Source: Bacillus niameyensis
GTDB lineage: Bacteria; Bacillota; Bacilli; Bacillales; Bacillaceae_C
Reading direction: 5' to 3'
Assembly (NCBI RefSeq): GCF_001375535.1
Contig: NZ_LN831197.1
Span: 4,111,660-4,175,659 of the forward strand
DNA length: 64,000 nt
Shown here: piece by piece, positions 19,016 to 27,452 of the stretch
How positions within the stretch are numbered: position 1 is the first letter of the stretch
Layout: the number at the start of each line of letters is the position of its first letter
Position numbers and translations under genes: made by a program
Notes under the pieces: generated by a model
Told to the model about the DNA's origin: nothing
Database searches by the model: none
Seen by the model: the letters and a program-made list of their open reading frames with translations, nothing else

Positions 19016-19113
19016 TCGGTATTTCCTATTAGCAGGGAAATTTCTTGAAAAAACAATTTTGTTTGTATAGAGTATTAGGATATGGTGGTAAAAAACAACA
19101 AGGAGGAAAGATG

Positions 19114-20460
19114 ATGGGACATATTCGTTTTGATTATTCCAAAGCTCTTGCATTTTTTGGTCAGCATGAAGTCGACTATTTACAAGCTGCAGTGGAAACA
19201 GCCCATACTCAACTACATGAAAAAACAGGTGCTGGAAATGACTTTTTAGGTTGGATTGACCTGCCTGTTGACTACGACAAAGAAGAGTTTTCTCGTATTC
19301 AAAAATCAGCAGAAAAAATTAAGCAGGATAGCGATATTCTACTTGTCATTGGTATTGGCGGATCTTATTTAGGAGCTCGTGCTGCTATCGAAATGCTGAA
19401 CCATAGTTTTTATAATGAATTACCTAAAGAAAAACGCACTACTCCACAAATAATCTTTGTTGGAAACAGTATTAGTTCTACATATATGAGAGATTTGATG
19501 GATCTTTTAGATGGCAAAGATTTCTCCATCAACGTGATTTCCAAGTCAGGAACAACTACAGAGCCAGCGCTCGCTTTCCGTATCTTCCGTAAGATCCTAG
19601 AAGAAAAATATGGTGTTGAAGAAGCGAAACATCGTATTTTCGCTACGACCGATCGTGAAAAAGGGGCATTAAAGACGCTAGCGAACGAAGAGGGGTATGA
19701 GAGCTTCGTAATTCCTGATGATGTTGGCGGTCGTTATTCTGTTTTAACGGCTGTAGGATTGCTTCCAATCGCTGTCAGTGGGGTAGAAATTGAAGCAATG
19801 ATGAAGGGAGCAGCTGATGCACGCTCAGAATTCAGCTCACCTGAACTGGAAAAAAATGCCGCTTACCAATATGCGGCGATCCGTAACGTTTTATACAACA
19901 AAGGTAAAACAATTGAAATGCTCATTAATTATGAGCCAGGTCTTCAATATTTCTCAGAATGGTGGAAACAGCTATTTGGTGAAAGTGAAGGAAAAGATCA
20001 GAAAGGGATTTATCCTTCTTCTGCGAACTTCTCTACTGACCTCCATTCACTTGGACAATACGTACAAGAAGGTCGTCGTGACTTGTTTGAAACAGTTATT
20101 AAAGTTCAAAATGTACGCCATGAACTAACAATTGAAAGCGAAGAGAACGATCTTGACGGGCTTAACTATTTAGCTGGTAAAACAGTTGATTTCGTAAATG
20201 ATAAAGCTTTTGAAGGAACATTGCTTGCTCATACAGACGGAGGCGTTCCGAATCTAGTTGTCGAAATTCCGGCAATGGATGCATACACATTTGGCTATCT
20301 CGTCTATTTCTTCGAAAAAGCTTGCGCGATCAGCGGCTACCTACTAGGTGTCAATCCATTTGACCAACCTGGAGTAGAAGCTTATAAAGTGAATATGTTT
20401 GCTTTACTAGGCAAGCCTGGATTTGAAGAGAAGAAAGCAGAGTTAGAAGAACGATTATAA
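19114..20460 (+). CDS. pgi: Glucose-6-phosphate isomerase
   Basis: 448 aa from the ATG at 19114 (AGGAGG 7 nt upstream), giving [12 protein letters not shown] as in B. subtilis Pgi (451 aa); the upstream in-frame start at 19045 lies in the promoter region. Sugar-binding signatures [23 protein letters not shown] and the C-terminal active-site region [10 protein letters not shown] are intact. Interconverts glucose-6-phosphate and fructose-6-phosphate. It also links to the sugar-nucleotide pathways around it. TTGAAA (19045) with TATAGA or TAGAGT downstream could be its promoter. Marks the right border of the sps insertion relative to the B. subtilis yugI-pgi neighbourhood. Confidence 0.97.
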   Translation: MGHIRFDYSKALAFFGQHEVDYLQAAVETAHTQLHEKTGAGNDFLGWIDLPVDYDKEEFSRIQKSAEKIKQDSDILLVIGIGGSYLGARAAIEMLNHSFYNELPKEKRTTPQIIFVGNSISSTYMRDLMDLLDGKDFSINVISKSGTTTEPALAFRIFRKILEEKYGVEEAKHRIFATTDREKGALKTLANEEGYESFVIPDDVGGRYSVLTAVGLLPIAVSGVEIEAMMKGAADARSEFSSPELEKNAAYQYAAIRNVLYNKGKTIEMLINYEPGLQYFSEWWKQLFGESEGKDQKGIYPSSANFSTDLHSLGQYVQEGRRDLFETVIKVQNVRHELTIESEENDLDGLNYLAGKTVDFVNDKAFEGTLLAHTDGGVPNLVVEIPAMDAYTFGYLVYFFEKACAISGYLLGVNPFDQPGVEAYKVNMFALLGKPGFEEKKAELEERL

Positions 20461-20474
20461 AAACATTAAAAAGG

Positions 20475-20503
20475 GGCATCTGCGAAATGGCAGATGCCTT
20501 TGT
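20475..20503 (+). terminator. Terminator of pgi
   Basis: Arms GGCATCTGC (20475-20483) and GCAGATGCC (20490-20498) with a 6-nt loop, then a short T-run. Confidence 0.8.
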
Positions 20504-20580
20504 AAGTTGGACAGGAACAGATATTAAGAATGATAAGGATCTTTTTCTCTCTACTATATTGTATTGAAACAAATTATAGA

Positions 20581-20613
20581 TGATTGGACAAACAAACTGA
20601 TGAAAATGCGGGG
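20581..20613 (+). repeat. TGGACAAACA element, copy A
   Basis: First of three related non-coding copies of about 33 bp with the core GATTGGACAAACA, a 2-nt variable step, then CTRRTG and A-rich sequence. Located between pgi and the Cys-rich gene. Confidence 0.5.
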
Positions 20614-20714
20614 TTTTAAGTATGAGGATTTGTAGTTTATTCTTGAATAAGAACTGAGTTCCTTACTAGGAAGGAACTCAGTTTAATAGTTATAGTATGC
20701 CTTAAAGTAGTCTG

Positions 20715-21206
20715 TTAAGGTGTCATTCCAACGACCTGGATTTCCTTACAATTAATGATAATTGTACCTAAGTCTGTAGCAGGTCCCGGTGCACCAGGTA
20801 TTTCAGCATTAATAAAAGTTGCACAGCAAGTATTACGATCAAAAGAGACAAAAGTTGCTATAACAGGATTGGCGCTACCTCTTAATAATAAGGTCACCTC
20901 TGTATTCATTGCTAAATTTCTTAATTGGTTACATACACAATTATCTTGCCCACAAGAGCACTTTCCAGCAGGTCCTACTCCACATGAGTCCACATTATTA
21001 CCTCCTTCAGCTTCCTCGCGGATAATATGGTGGTATACATGTTTTTCCTCTCTTATTGGATCAACATGGCCACCACATCCACAGTCTGGGTTTCTATCAG
21101 TATCTGCCTCAACTAGGTTACATTCACAAGCTACATTTAAGTCATTGTTTCTTCTTCTATTTCTACGAAAGTCTTCCGCAAATAAAAGTTCTTCATCGTA
21201 ATACAA
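20715..21206 (-). CDS. Cys-rich protein, probably spore coat or exosporium
   Basis: 163 aa from a TTG at 21206, with AAAGGAGAG upstream. It is Cys-rich in its first 100 residues (ACECN, CGCGG, CGVGPAGKCSCGQDNCVC). The C-terminal part (VTLLLRGSANPVIATFVSFD, TIIINCKEIQVVG) looks like a small beta barrel. High Cys content and small size are typical of cross-linked spore coat proteins, but it does not match CotY/CotZ well enough to name it. A sigma-K-like -10 (AATAAACTA on the reverse strand, 21262-21254) with AC upstream fits mother-cell expression. Confidence 0.65.
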   Translation of the reverse strand: MYYDEELLFAEDFRRNRRRNNDLNVACECNLVEADTDRNPDCGCGGHVDPIREEKHVYHHIIREEAEGGNNVDSCGVGPAGKCSCGQDNCVCNQLRNLAMNTEVTLLLRGSANPVIATFVSFDRNTCCATFINAEIPGAPGPATDLGTIIINCKEIQVVGMTP

Positions 21207-21277
21207 TGAAATCTCTCCTTTCGATTTTTGTGCTGGTTATCCAGCTTTCACTATAGTTTATTAGGAAAAATGAATAG

Positions 21278-21313
21278 TGACTGGACAAACATTCTGGTGA
21301 AAACTCCCATTTT
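21278..21313 (+). repeat. TGGACAAACA element, copy B
   Basis: GACTGGACAAACATTCTGG followed by TGAAAACTCCCATTTTT. Aligns with copies A and C through CTRRTG and the CATTTTT tail. Confidence 0.5.
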
Positions 21314-21460
21314 TCATAAATTCATAATAAAGTGGGAGAATTTGAAAGCTATATCCAAAAATAGGTAAATGAATGTGAAGAAAGAGTCTATAATCACTTA
21401 CTCCAATAAATTATTGATACTTTGATCATTTACTTTATCTTATTTTCTTTAGCCAAAATG

Positions 21461-21497
21461 GATTGGACAAACAGTCTAGTGCAAACTCACATTTTTT
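21461..21497 (+). repeat. TGGACAAACA element, copy C
   Basis: GATTGGACAAACAGTCTAG followed by TGCAAACTCACATTTTTT. The closest pair of the three is B and C. Confidence 0.5.
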
Positions 21498-21662
21498 AAG
21501 AGTTTATAGGAAATTCTCAAAATAACATGAACTATTGTAAAAATAACTTAGTTTTCAAAAATACTCGTTTTTATCAGACGGTTTGTCTAAGCAATATTGC
21601 TGTTTTTTAATATAGTAGTTATTAAGGTCGGCCGGCTTTAATATTCGCTTAGGGGGATGGAA

Positions 21663-21866
21663 ATGAGTTATTGTGGAAATAATTCTGTTGGTGGAGTCGA
21701 GGATAATCGGAGACCAAGAAAGTTAGTTTGTCAATGTCGCGAGGTTCGTGGTGATTTCTTTGCTTGCAGATGCCGCGAAGTTCGTCAAGAATCTGATTTT
21801 GATTGGATTTGTAGACCAAGAGAAAATCGGGTTGAGGCAGCAGAAGATCGTTATTGCGATTATTAA
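21663..21866 (+). CDS. Small Cys-rich protein with two CxCREVR repeats, function unknown
   Basis: 67 aa from the ATG at 21663, chosen because AGGGGG lies 6 nt upstream; an ATG at 21657 overlaps that site. Charged and Cys-rich, with a tandem motif VCQCREVRGDFF and ACRCREVRQESDF. Size and composition are like small spore coat proteins, and it neighbours another Cys-rich gene. A metal-binding role for the CxC pairs is possible. Followed by a good terminator. Confidence 0.65.
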   Translation: MSYCGNNSVGGVEDNRRPRKLVCQCREVRGDFFACRCREVRQESDFDWICRPRENRVEAAEDRYCDY

Positions 21867-21886
21867 TGCCTAAGAAAGTTCTGCTG

Positions 21887-21916
21887 AGAAGAGGTCTATA
21901 ATGACCTCTTCTTCTT
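21887..21916 (+). terminator. Terminator of the small CxCREVR gene
   Basis: Arms AGAAGAGGTC (21887-21896) and GACCTCTTCT (21903-21912), loop 6 nt, followed by a T-rich stretch. Confidence 0.85.
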
Positions 21917-22156
21917 TACGATTTCTACCTACATATATGTTTGACTCAAAAATTTGTGGAATAGTCCTGATAGAGGACAAGTCCACTTTTTCATAGTAGA
22001 AACGTGAGGGAAATCTTCCTCAAAGTGTCATGAGGGAGTATATCTACGTTATGAAAGCAGATGAAGGATAATTGTTTGCTTCTCGAATAGAACCTGATTA
22101 TCCTAAAAATAGCTTCTATTTAGGAACGTTGCCTTTTTTCTTTCGAAATTAGGATA

Positions 22157-22165
22157 TGTTATACT
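22157..22165 (+). promoter_or_regulatory. Extended -10 promoter of the TerC gene
   Basis: TGTTATACT is a TGn extended -10 with one mismatch to TATAAT. The transcript would start near 22172, about 25 nt before the ATG. The -35 is weak. Confidence 0.5.
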
Positions 22166-22196
22166 TAATAGGAGTAAGCGAAAGAAGGAATTTTTT

Positions 22197-22922
22197 ATGG
22201 ATCTAGGAGCAGCAGTATTTAGCATCACGTTAACTTCAGCATCAATGATCGCTCTTTTAAAGATTATTGCCATCGATATTATTCTTTCAGGGGATAATGC
22301 GATTGTGATCGCGATGGCTACGCGAAATTTACCGAAAAAGCAACAGAACAAGGCAATTTTATGGGGGACAGGTGGTGCGGTCATCCTCCGAATTCTGTTT
22401 GCCATAGTGATTGTTTGGTTATTAAAAATTCCGTATGTTAATATTATCGGCGGTATCCTATTGTTATGGATTTCCTATAAAGTATTGGTTGGTGGAGATG
22501 AAGAAACGCATGTGTCATCCCAAAGCAGTTTAATTAAAGCGATTGGAACTATTATTATGGCAGACGCAGTTATGAGTTTAGATAATGTTGTCGCTATTGC
22601 TGGCGCAGCTAATGGCCATATCTTAATGATTGCTTTAGGCGTTTTAGTTAGTATCCCTATTATGATTTTTGGCTCGAAATTAATCGTAAAGGTTATGGAG
22701 AAATTTCAATGGATTAGTTATATTGGCTCTGGAATTCTCGCTTGGGTTGCTGGGGAAATGTTATTAAAGGACAAGCATATAGATCGTTTGTTTGGAATCG
22801 AAGGACCAGTAGAATATATCGTTCTAATTTCATTAACAATATTAGTTCTTTTAGTCGGGTTTATGGCTAATAAAAAGAAAGCTGTAAACAAAGATAAATT
22901 AATTCCTAAAAATGAGCATTGA
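22197..22922 (+). CDS. TerC-family integral membrane protein (YjbE-like)
   Basis: 241 aa with about seven membrane segments. Two conserved motifs with acidic residues inside the membrane, IIAIDIILSGDNAIVIAMA and TIIMADAVMSLDNVVAIAGA, define the TerC/YjbE family, whose Bacillus members export manganese or help load metal onto exported enzymes. The Lys-rich tail is cytoplasmic. AAGGA precedes the ATG. Monocistronic, with its own promoter and a long terminator. Whether it is a YjbE or a YkoY equivalent cannot be decided here. Confidence 0.85.
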   Translation: MDLGAAVFSITLTSASMIALLKIIAIDIILSGDNAIVIAMATRNLPKKQQNKAILWGTGGAVILRILFAIVIVWLLKIPYVNIIGGILLLWISYKVLVGGDEETHVSSQSSLIKAIGTIIMADAVMSLDNVVAIAGAANGHILMIALGVLVSIPIMIFGSKLIVKVMEKFQWISYIGSGILAWVAGEMLLKDKHIDRLFGIEGPVEYIVLISLTILVLLVGFMANKKKAVNKDKLIPKNEH

Positions 22923-22929
22923 TCTGAAT

Positions 22930-22973
22930 AAGATAAGCAGCTTGACCATCAACGGTTAAGCTGCTTATCTTTT
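22930..22973 (+). terminator. Long terminator separating the TerC gene from the lasso cluster
   Basis: Perfect 14-bp arms AAGATAAGCAGCTT (22930-22943) and AAGCTGCTTATCTT (22958-22971), extended inwards by further pairs, followed by TT. Confidence 0.85.
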
Positions 22974-22988
22974 AAATCAATTATTCGC

Positions 22989-23046
22989 TTGACAATGATT
23001 AAAGGAGGTGTTATTTTTTTATATATTAGTGTTCTTTATAAAGAAC
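22989..23046 (+). promoter_or_regulatory. Promoter of lasso C1 with SinR-type operator O1
   Basis: TTGACA (22989-22994), a 17-bp spacer and TATTTT (23012-23017) form a sigma-A promoter. The perfect palindrome GTTCTTTATAAAGAAC at 23031-23046 lies at the predicted transcript start. The palindrome is two head-to-head copies of the SinR recognition heptamer GTTCTYT known from B. subtilis eps and tapA. Confidence 0.75.
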
Positions 23047-23113
23047 CTAAATAACTTTTTAAAGAAAAATAAAAAATACATAGTTTTTAAAAATAATGTA
23101 TTAAGTTATAACC

Positions 23114-23137
23114 TTTTGTTCTTTAATAAGAACAAAA
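23114..23137 (+). promoter_or_regulatory. SinR-type operator O2 before lasso C1
   Basis: 10-bp inverted arms TTTTGTTCTT and AAGAACAAAA around TAAT. The GTTC start lies 87 bp after that of O1, and the element ends 17 nt before the start codon, next to the GGAGGGAG ribosome site. Confidence 0.75.
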
Positions 23138-23153
23138 ACGAGGGAGGGAGAAC

Positions 23154-25088
23154 ATGAGTGCAATCGTTGGAATATATCATCGAAACGGTGAAACTATAAC
23201 CGTTGAACATAGTCAGGGAATGATGACAGCATTGGGAAAATTCCCTGCTGATGACATTCAGACATGGCAAAAAGGTAATTTGTTTCTCGGCTGCCACGCT
23301 CAATGGATGACTCCCGAATCAATTGGAGAAACACTTCCATTCTATGATTATATGAGGCAACTTGCTATTACCGCAGATGCGATTATTGATAATCGGAATG
23401 AATTATTTGAAAAACTGCAAGTTGAGTATGAAGATCGAGAACACATGACAGACAGTCAGTTGATTTTGCTTGCTTACTATAAATGGGGTGAGGAAACACC
23501 GAAACATTTAGTTGGCGACTTCGCTTTTATGATTTGGGATGAGAAAGAGCGAAGACTGTTTGGAGCACGGGATTATTCTGGAACACGTACTCTTTATTTT
23601 TTTCGTAACCAAGAAAAATATGCTTTTAGTACGGTTATGAAGCCTTTGCTTTCTTTACCCTATGTATCGAATGAGCTAAGTAAACAATGGCTTGCTGAAT
23701 TTCTTGCCAATCCATTAATGTTTGATTCGCTTGAGCCAGCTTCAACTGTTTATCGTCAAATAGAACAAATTCCACCATCACATTCGGTAACTGTAACAGA
23801 TTCTTCGATTTATTTTTCAAGATACAGCACTTTACCAGAGGGAAAGCAACTAAAGTTAAAATCAGATGCAGAATATACAGAAGCTTTTCAAGATGTATTT
23901 CAAAGAGCGGTGAATGATCGCCTGCGGACACATCATCAAGTCGGTGCTCATTTAAGTGGCGGGCTAGACTCCTCGTCGGTATCTAGTTTCGCAGCTAAAA
24001 CATTAAGGAAGAAAAATCAACCATTACATACATTCAGTTATGTTCCAGTTGATGATTTCATTGATTGGACTCCTAAAAGTCGAATTGCCAATGAAAGGCC
24101 CCAAGTAGAATCGATTGTACAATATGTTGGCAATATATCTCCAAATTATTTAAGTTTTCCTGAGAGGAATTCTTATTTGGAAATTGATGATTGGATAGAG
24201 AAAATGGAAATGCCCTATAAATATTTTGAAAATACATTTTGGTTAAAGGGTGTTTATGAAGAGGCAAGGAAAAAGAGTGTTGGCATTTTATTAACTGGAC
24301 AGCGAGGGAATTGGTCGATCTCTTGGGGCCCAGTGATGGATTATTATGCATTGTTGTTAAAAAAAATGAAATGGCTCCGTCTTAATCAGGAAATGCTGCA
24401 ATATTGCTTCAATATTGGATCTGGTCGAAAGAAAGTGTTAACAGCTGTTACGAGAAAGGCCTTCCCTCTCTTATTTCAACAACAAATTTCAAAGGAAGAT
24501 GACTTTCCAATATTTATTCATCCTGATCTTGCATCAGACACAATGGTATTTGAGAAATTACGGGATCATGGAATTGACCCAAGGGGAAGGATCGATTCAA
24601 ATTCCTATAAAATTAGAATGCGTCAGTATCAACAATTGTATTATTGGAACACAGTTGGAACTTATGAAGCAAAGCTAGGGCTACATTACGGCATTGTAAG
24701 TCGTGATCCAACTAATGATTTGAGAGTCGTTCAGTTTTGTTTATCGCTTCCTGAGGAGCAATATGTTCAAAACGGTTTTGGGCGATCACTCGTTAGAAGA
24801 GCGACAGAAGGCTATTTACCAGATGATATTCGCTTGAACTTTAAAACAAAGGGAGTTCAAGGTGCAGACGGGGTTCATCGGATGAAAGTAAATTGGGATG
24901 AGTACATTGCTGAATTAGAAAAACTTCCGAAAGATCCCAACCTTCAGGAGTTAGTGGATATGGATGTGATCAAAAATTGCCTCACTGTTTTGAAAGCAGA
25001 ACCTAAGCCAAACCTCGTCTTTGAATTTGAAACGAAAGTGTTAATGAGATGCCTGATTTTAAGTCGCTTTATGAAATCCTTCACTTGA
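23154..25088 (+). CDS. Lasso peptide cyclase C1 (asparagine-synthase family)
   Basis: 644 aa. The N-terminal glutaminase-like domain begins MSAIVGIY, with Ser in place of the Cys nucleophile of true AsnB (MCGI), so it cannot use glutamine; this is usual for lasso macrolactam synthetases. The ATP-pyrophosphatase motif HLSGGLDSSSV is at about 265-275. It should adenylate the Asp side chain at core position 9 and close the isopeptide ring on the core N-terminus. Directly followed by precursor A1 (start 15 nt after the stop), so A1 is the likely substrate. Preceded by paired SinR-type operators. Clearly paralogous to C2 and C3 (shared MEMPYKxFEN, WLKG, LRVVQFCLSLPEEQY). Confidence 0.92.
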   Translation: MSAIVGIYHRNGETITVEHSQGMMTALGKFPADDIQTWQKGNLFLGCHAQWMTPESIGETLPFYDYMRQLAITADAIIDNRNELFEKLQVEYEDREHMTDSQLILLAYYKWGEETPKHLVGDFAFMIWDEKERRLFGARDYSGTRTLYFFRNQEKYAFSTVMKPLLSLPYVSNELSKQWLAEFLANPLMFDSLEPASTVYRQIEQIPPSHSVTVTDSSIYFSRYSTLPEGKQLKLKSDAEYTEAFQDVFQRAVNDRLRTHHQVGAHLSGGLDSSSVSSFAAKTLRKKNQPLHTFSYVPVDDFIDWTPKSRIANERPQVESIVQYVGNISPNYLSFPERNSYLEIDDWIEKMEMPYKYFENTFWLKGVYEEARKKSVGILLTGQRGNWSISWGPVMDYYALLLKKMKWLRLNQEMLQYCFNIGSGRKKVLTAVTRKAFPLLFQQQISKEDDFPIFIHPDLASDTMVFEKLRDHGIDPRGRIDSNSYKIRMRQYQQLYYWNTVGTYEAKLGLHYGIVSRDPTNDLRVVQFCLSLPEEQYVQNGFGRSLVRRATEGYLPDDIRLNFKTKGVQGADGVHRMKVNWDEYIAELEKLPKDPNLQELVDMDVIKNCLTVLKAEPKPNLVFEFETKVLMRCLILSRFMKSFT

Positions 25089-25102
25089 GAGGAGGTGAGA
25101 CG

Positions 25103-25240
25103 ATGAAGAAAAATTGGCTGAAACCGGAGTTGGAAGTACTTAATGTCACCATGACGATGGCCGGACCCGGAATAAAAACACCGGATGCTGTCCAACCAGA
25201 TCCTGATGCAAATGACCATGATGTGGTTCATTACAGTTAA
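25103..25240 (+). CDS. Lasso peptide precursor A1 (paeninodin-like)
   Basis: 45 aa from the ATG at 25103 with a perfect GAGGAGGTGA ribosome site. The 19-residue leader MKKNWLKPELEVLNVTMTM has the recognition pattern WxxPxL and Thr at -2. The 26-residue core begins AGPGIKTPD and ends VVHYS. Ala1 and Asp9 would form a nine-residue macrolactam ring, and the C-terminal Ser is the residue phosphorylated in paeninodin. The core closely resembles paeninodin (AGPGTSTPDAFQPDPD...). Final maturation probably needs C1, the shared B1/B2 and the kinase. Confidence 0.93.
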   Translation: MKKNWLKPELEVLNVTMTMAGPGIKTPDAVQPDPDANDHDVVHYS

Positions 25241-25264
25241 TCCAGAACACGACAGTAAACGGCT

Positions 25265-25292
25265 GCCCTTATGCAAATAACAGTATAAGGGC
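25265..25292 (+). other. Hairpin between A1 and C2
   Basis: GCCCTTAT (25265-25272) and ATAAGGGC (25285-25292), followed by CTTCTAAAAAA rather than a T-run. It probably stabilises or partly attenuates the transcript so that the precursor RNA exceeds the downstream genes. The same stem recurs after A2. Confidence 0.65.
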
Positions 25293-25324
25293 CTTCTAAA
25301 AAATGATATTGAGAGGGTGAGAAC

Positions 25325-27274
25325 TTGAGTGCGATCATGGGAATCTTGCAGTTTCAGCAAAATCAAACTTTGGAGCAGGGGTATCAACTCTTAAAGGCAT
25401 ATGATCAATTCCCTTTCGATTATACAGAAACGTGGAAAAACGAAAATGTCTTTTTTGGCTGTCACGCGCAACGGATCACCCCTGAATCCATTCATGAACG
25501 TTTACCCTTTTATGACTATGAGCGAAAGCTCGCCATTACAGCGGATGCGATTATAGATAATCGCGAGGAATTATTTGAACGATTAAAGGTTGCTTATGGG
25601 GATCGTAAAACGATAACAGATAGTGAGTTGATTCTTCGAGCCTATTTAAAATGGGGAAAGCACACTCCGAATTATTTGCTTGGTGATTTTGCCTTTATGA
25701 TTTGGGATGAACGAAAACAAACACTATTTGGTGCAAGAGATTTTTCTGGGGCTCGGACTCTTTATTATTTTAAAAATGATGTCTACTTTGCTTTTTCAAC
25801 AATCATCGAACCTTTATTTCGTATGCCTTTGATCGAGAAACGTCTTAATGAAGCCTGGTTAGCAGAGTTTTTAGTCATTCCAACGATCGTAGAAAGTGCT
25901 GATGTCCACCATACTCCATATGAAAAGATTTATCAGCTTCCGCCAGCGCATAGTTTATTGATCAAGTCTGGGAATGTTTCAATAGAAAGATATTGGCAAT
26001 TGGGATCAATAGAGCCTTTGCGGCTAAAAAATGACTGGGAGTATCAGGAAGCCTTCTATGATGTTTTCAACCGAGCAGTTAAAGAAAGAATCCGAACAGA
26101 TGGTATTGTTGGATCTCATTTAAGTGGTGGATTAGACTCAGGGTCTGTTGTTAGTTTTGCAGCAGAAGCACTTCGCGAAGAAAATAAACAATTACATACA
26201 TTTAGCTATATACCAGAAGAAGATTTTACAGATTGGACACCAGCATATTACATCGCCAATGAAAAGTCCTTTATCGAAGAGACGGTTCGGTATGTGGGAA
26301 ATGTCATTCCTCATTACTTGGATTTCCGAGGAAAAGATCCTTATTCAGAGGTGGATGATTTTCTAGAAATCATGGAAATGCCCTATAAATTCTTTGAAAA
26401 TTCCTTTTGGTTAAAAGGAATTAATGAGGTAGCTCATAGACAGGAAGTTAAAATATTATTAAACGGTTCTAGAGGAAACCATTCAATTTCATGGGGAACT
26501 TGGCAATTAAACTTGGACTATTATTCTACCCTTTTAAAAAGAATGAGGTTTATTCATCTTAATCAAGAGCTTAATCAATACTGTCGGAATTTTCGTACAG
26601 GTAAAAGGATTATGTTACCAATCATCGCAAAGAATACATTTAATAGACTTGTTTCAAAAGGCGATGATCCTGACAAGTCTTTATCGATGATTCATCCTGA
26701 TTTTGCATACAAAACAGATGTTTATGAGCGGCTACAACAGTTGGGTATGAATGGAAATTATGGGAGCGATTTGAATAGATATCGTAAGCAGCATTATAAC
26801 GAACCCTATTTTTGGAATAAAAGTGGAACAGCAACAACGAAATTATCTTTACGCTATGCTTTATGGGATCGTGATCCAACAAATGATTTGCGTGTCATTT
26901 TATTTTGTTTATCTCTTCCAGAAGAACAATATGTTAAAGCCGGAATGGAGCGCTCGTTTTTAAGAAGAGCAACGAAGAACATCCTCCCAGATAAAGTTAG
27001 ATATAATCACCGGATACGTGGTATTCAAGGTGCTGATACAATCCACAGAATGAAGCGGCATTGGCAAGCTTTTTTAAGTGAATTGCAAAAAATGAAGAAT
27101 GATTGTGTATTAACTGAGTTTATTCATAGAGAAGTACTTGAAAACGCTCTTGCGAAGATCGATAACGAACCTGACCCATCCCTCATTTGGAAGAATGAAT
27201 TTAAAATTTTGACACGCAGTTATATCGTGCAACGTTTTCTTCAGAAAAATTTTGTAATGGAGGAGGTGAAATAA
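25325..27274 (+). CDS. Lasso peptide cyclase C2 (asparagine-synthase family)
   Basis: 649 aa from a TTG start at 25325 with GAGGGTGAGAA upstream. Same architecture as C1: glutaminase-like N-terminus MSAIMGIL without the Cys nucleophile, and the ATP motif HLSGGLDSGSV near 265. The stop is followed 1 nt later by precursor A2, its likely substrate. No separate promoter or operator precedes it, so it depends on readthrough from C1-A1. Confidence 0.92.
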   Translation: MSAIMGILQFQQNQTLEQGYQLLKAYDQFPFDYTETWKNENVFFGCHAQRITPESIHERLPFYDYERKLAITADAIIDNREELFERLKVAYGDRKTITDSELILRAYLKWGKHTPNYLLGDFAFMIWDERKQTLFGARDFSGARTLYYFKNDVYFAFSTIIEPLFRMPLIEKRLNEAWLAEFLVIPTIVESADVHHTPYEKIYQLPPAHSLLIKSGNVSIERYWQLGSIEPLRLKNDWEYQEAFYDVFNRAVKERIRTDGIVGSHLSGGLDSGSVVSFAAEALREENKQLHTFSYIPEEDFTDWTPAYYIANEKSFIEETVRYVGNVIPHYLDFRGKDPYSEVDDFLEIMEMPYKFFENSFWLKGINEVAHRQEVKILLNGSRGNHSISWGTWQLNLDYYSTLLKRMRFIHLNQELNQYCRNFRTGKRIMLPIIAKNTFNRLVSKGDDPDKSLSMIHPDFAYKTDVYERLQQLGMNGNYGSDLNRYRKQHYNEPYFWNKSGTATTKLSLRYALWDRDPTNDLRVILFCLSLPEEQYVKAGMERSFLRRATKNILPDKVRYNHRIRGIQGADTIHRMKRHWQAFLSELQKMKNDCVLTEFIHREVLENALAKIDNEPDPSLIWKNEFKILTRSYIVQRFLQKNFVMEEVK

Positions 27275-27275
27275 A

Positions 27276-27443
27276 ATGAAACGAATATGGCGGCAACCAA
27301 TATTGGAAGTTTTGGATATTAGTATGACGATGAATGGTCCCGGGAATGCCAATGCCGATTGTTTTGATGTATCTGAGGGAAAACACGAAACTCATCCTGG
27401 GCAATCAAATGCCAGCTGTTTAAAAAATGGATTTGATAGCTAA
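27276..27443 (+). CDS. Lasso peptide precursor A2 with an Asn1 core and two Cys
   Basis: 55 aa from the ATG at 27276, with GGAGGAGGTGA 8 nt upstream; easily missed by length cut-offs. The leader MKRIWRQPILEVLDISMTM is again 19 residues with W5, P8, L10 and Thr at -2. The 36-residue core begins NGPGNANADC and ends NGFDS. Asp9 fits a nine-residue ring closed on Asn1, an unusual first residue. Cys10 and Cys29 of the core could form a tail disulfide. The C-terminal Ser fits kinase action. It follows C2 by 1 nt. Confidence 0.88.
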   Translation: MKRIWRQPILEVLDISMTMNGPGNANADCFDVSEGKHETHPGQSNASCLKNGFDS

Positions 27444-27452
27444 TGAATTGAA

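Larger units (their letters stand above)
21207..21662 (+). other. 456-bp non-coding region with two TGGACAAACA elements
   Basis: Holds the possible promoter of the leftward Cys-rich gene and copies B and C of a short repeated element. A/T-rich, with no coding signal on either strand. The element spacing (about 180 bp between B and C) shows no larger duplication. Confidence 0.5.
21867..22196 (+). other. 330-bp intergenic region before the TerC gene
   Basis: Contains the terminator of the small Cys-rich gene and the extended -10 promoter of the TerC gene. I looked for a yybP-ykoY manganese riboswitch, common before TerC-family genes, and did not see its conserved internal loop. Nothing else recognised. 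Confidence 0.4.

Noticed and set aside
20715..21206. Assignment of the Cys-rich gene as CotY or CotZ
   Set aside because: It is Cys-rich, but the conserved CotY/CotZ core is not visible by eye.
21917..22196. Manganese (yybP-ykoY) riboswitch before the TerC gene
   Set aside because: The conserved loop motifs were not found; only an extended -10 promoter is supported.
23154..27274. True asparagine synthetases (asnB)
   Set aside because: The glutaminase Cys is replaced by Ser, each is paired with a lasso precursor, and RRE, protease and kinase genes follow.
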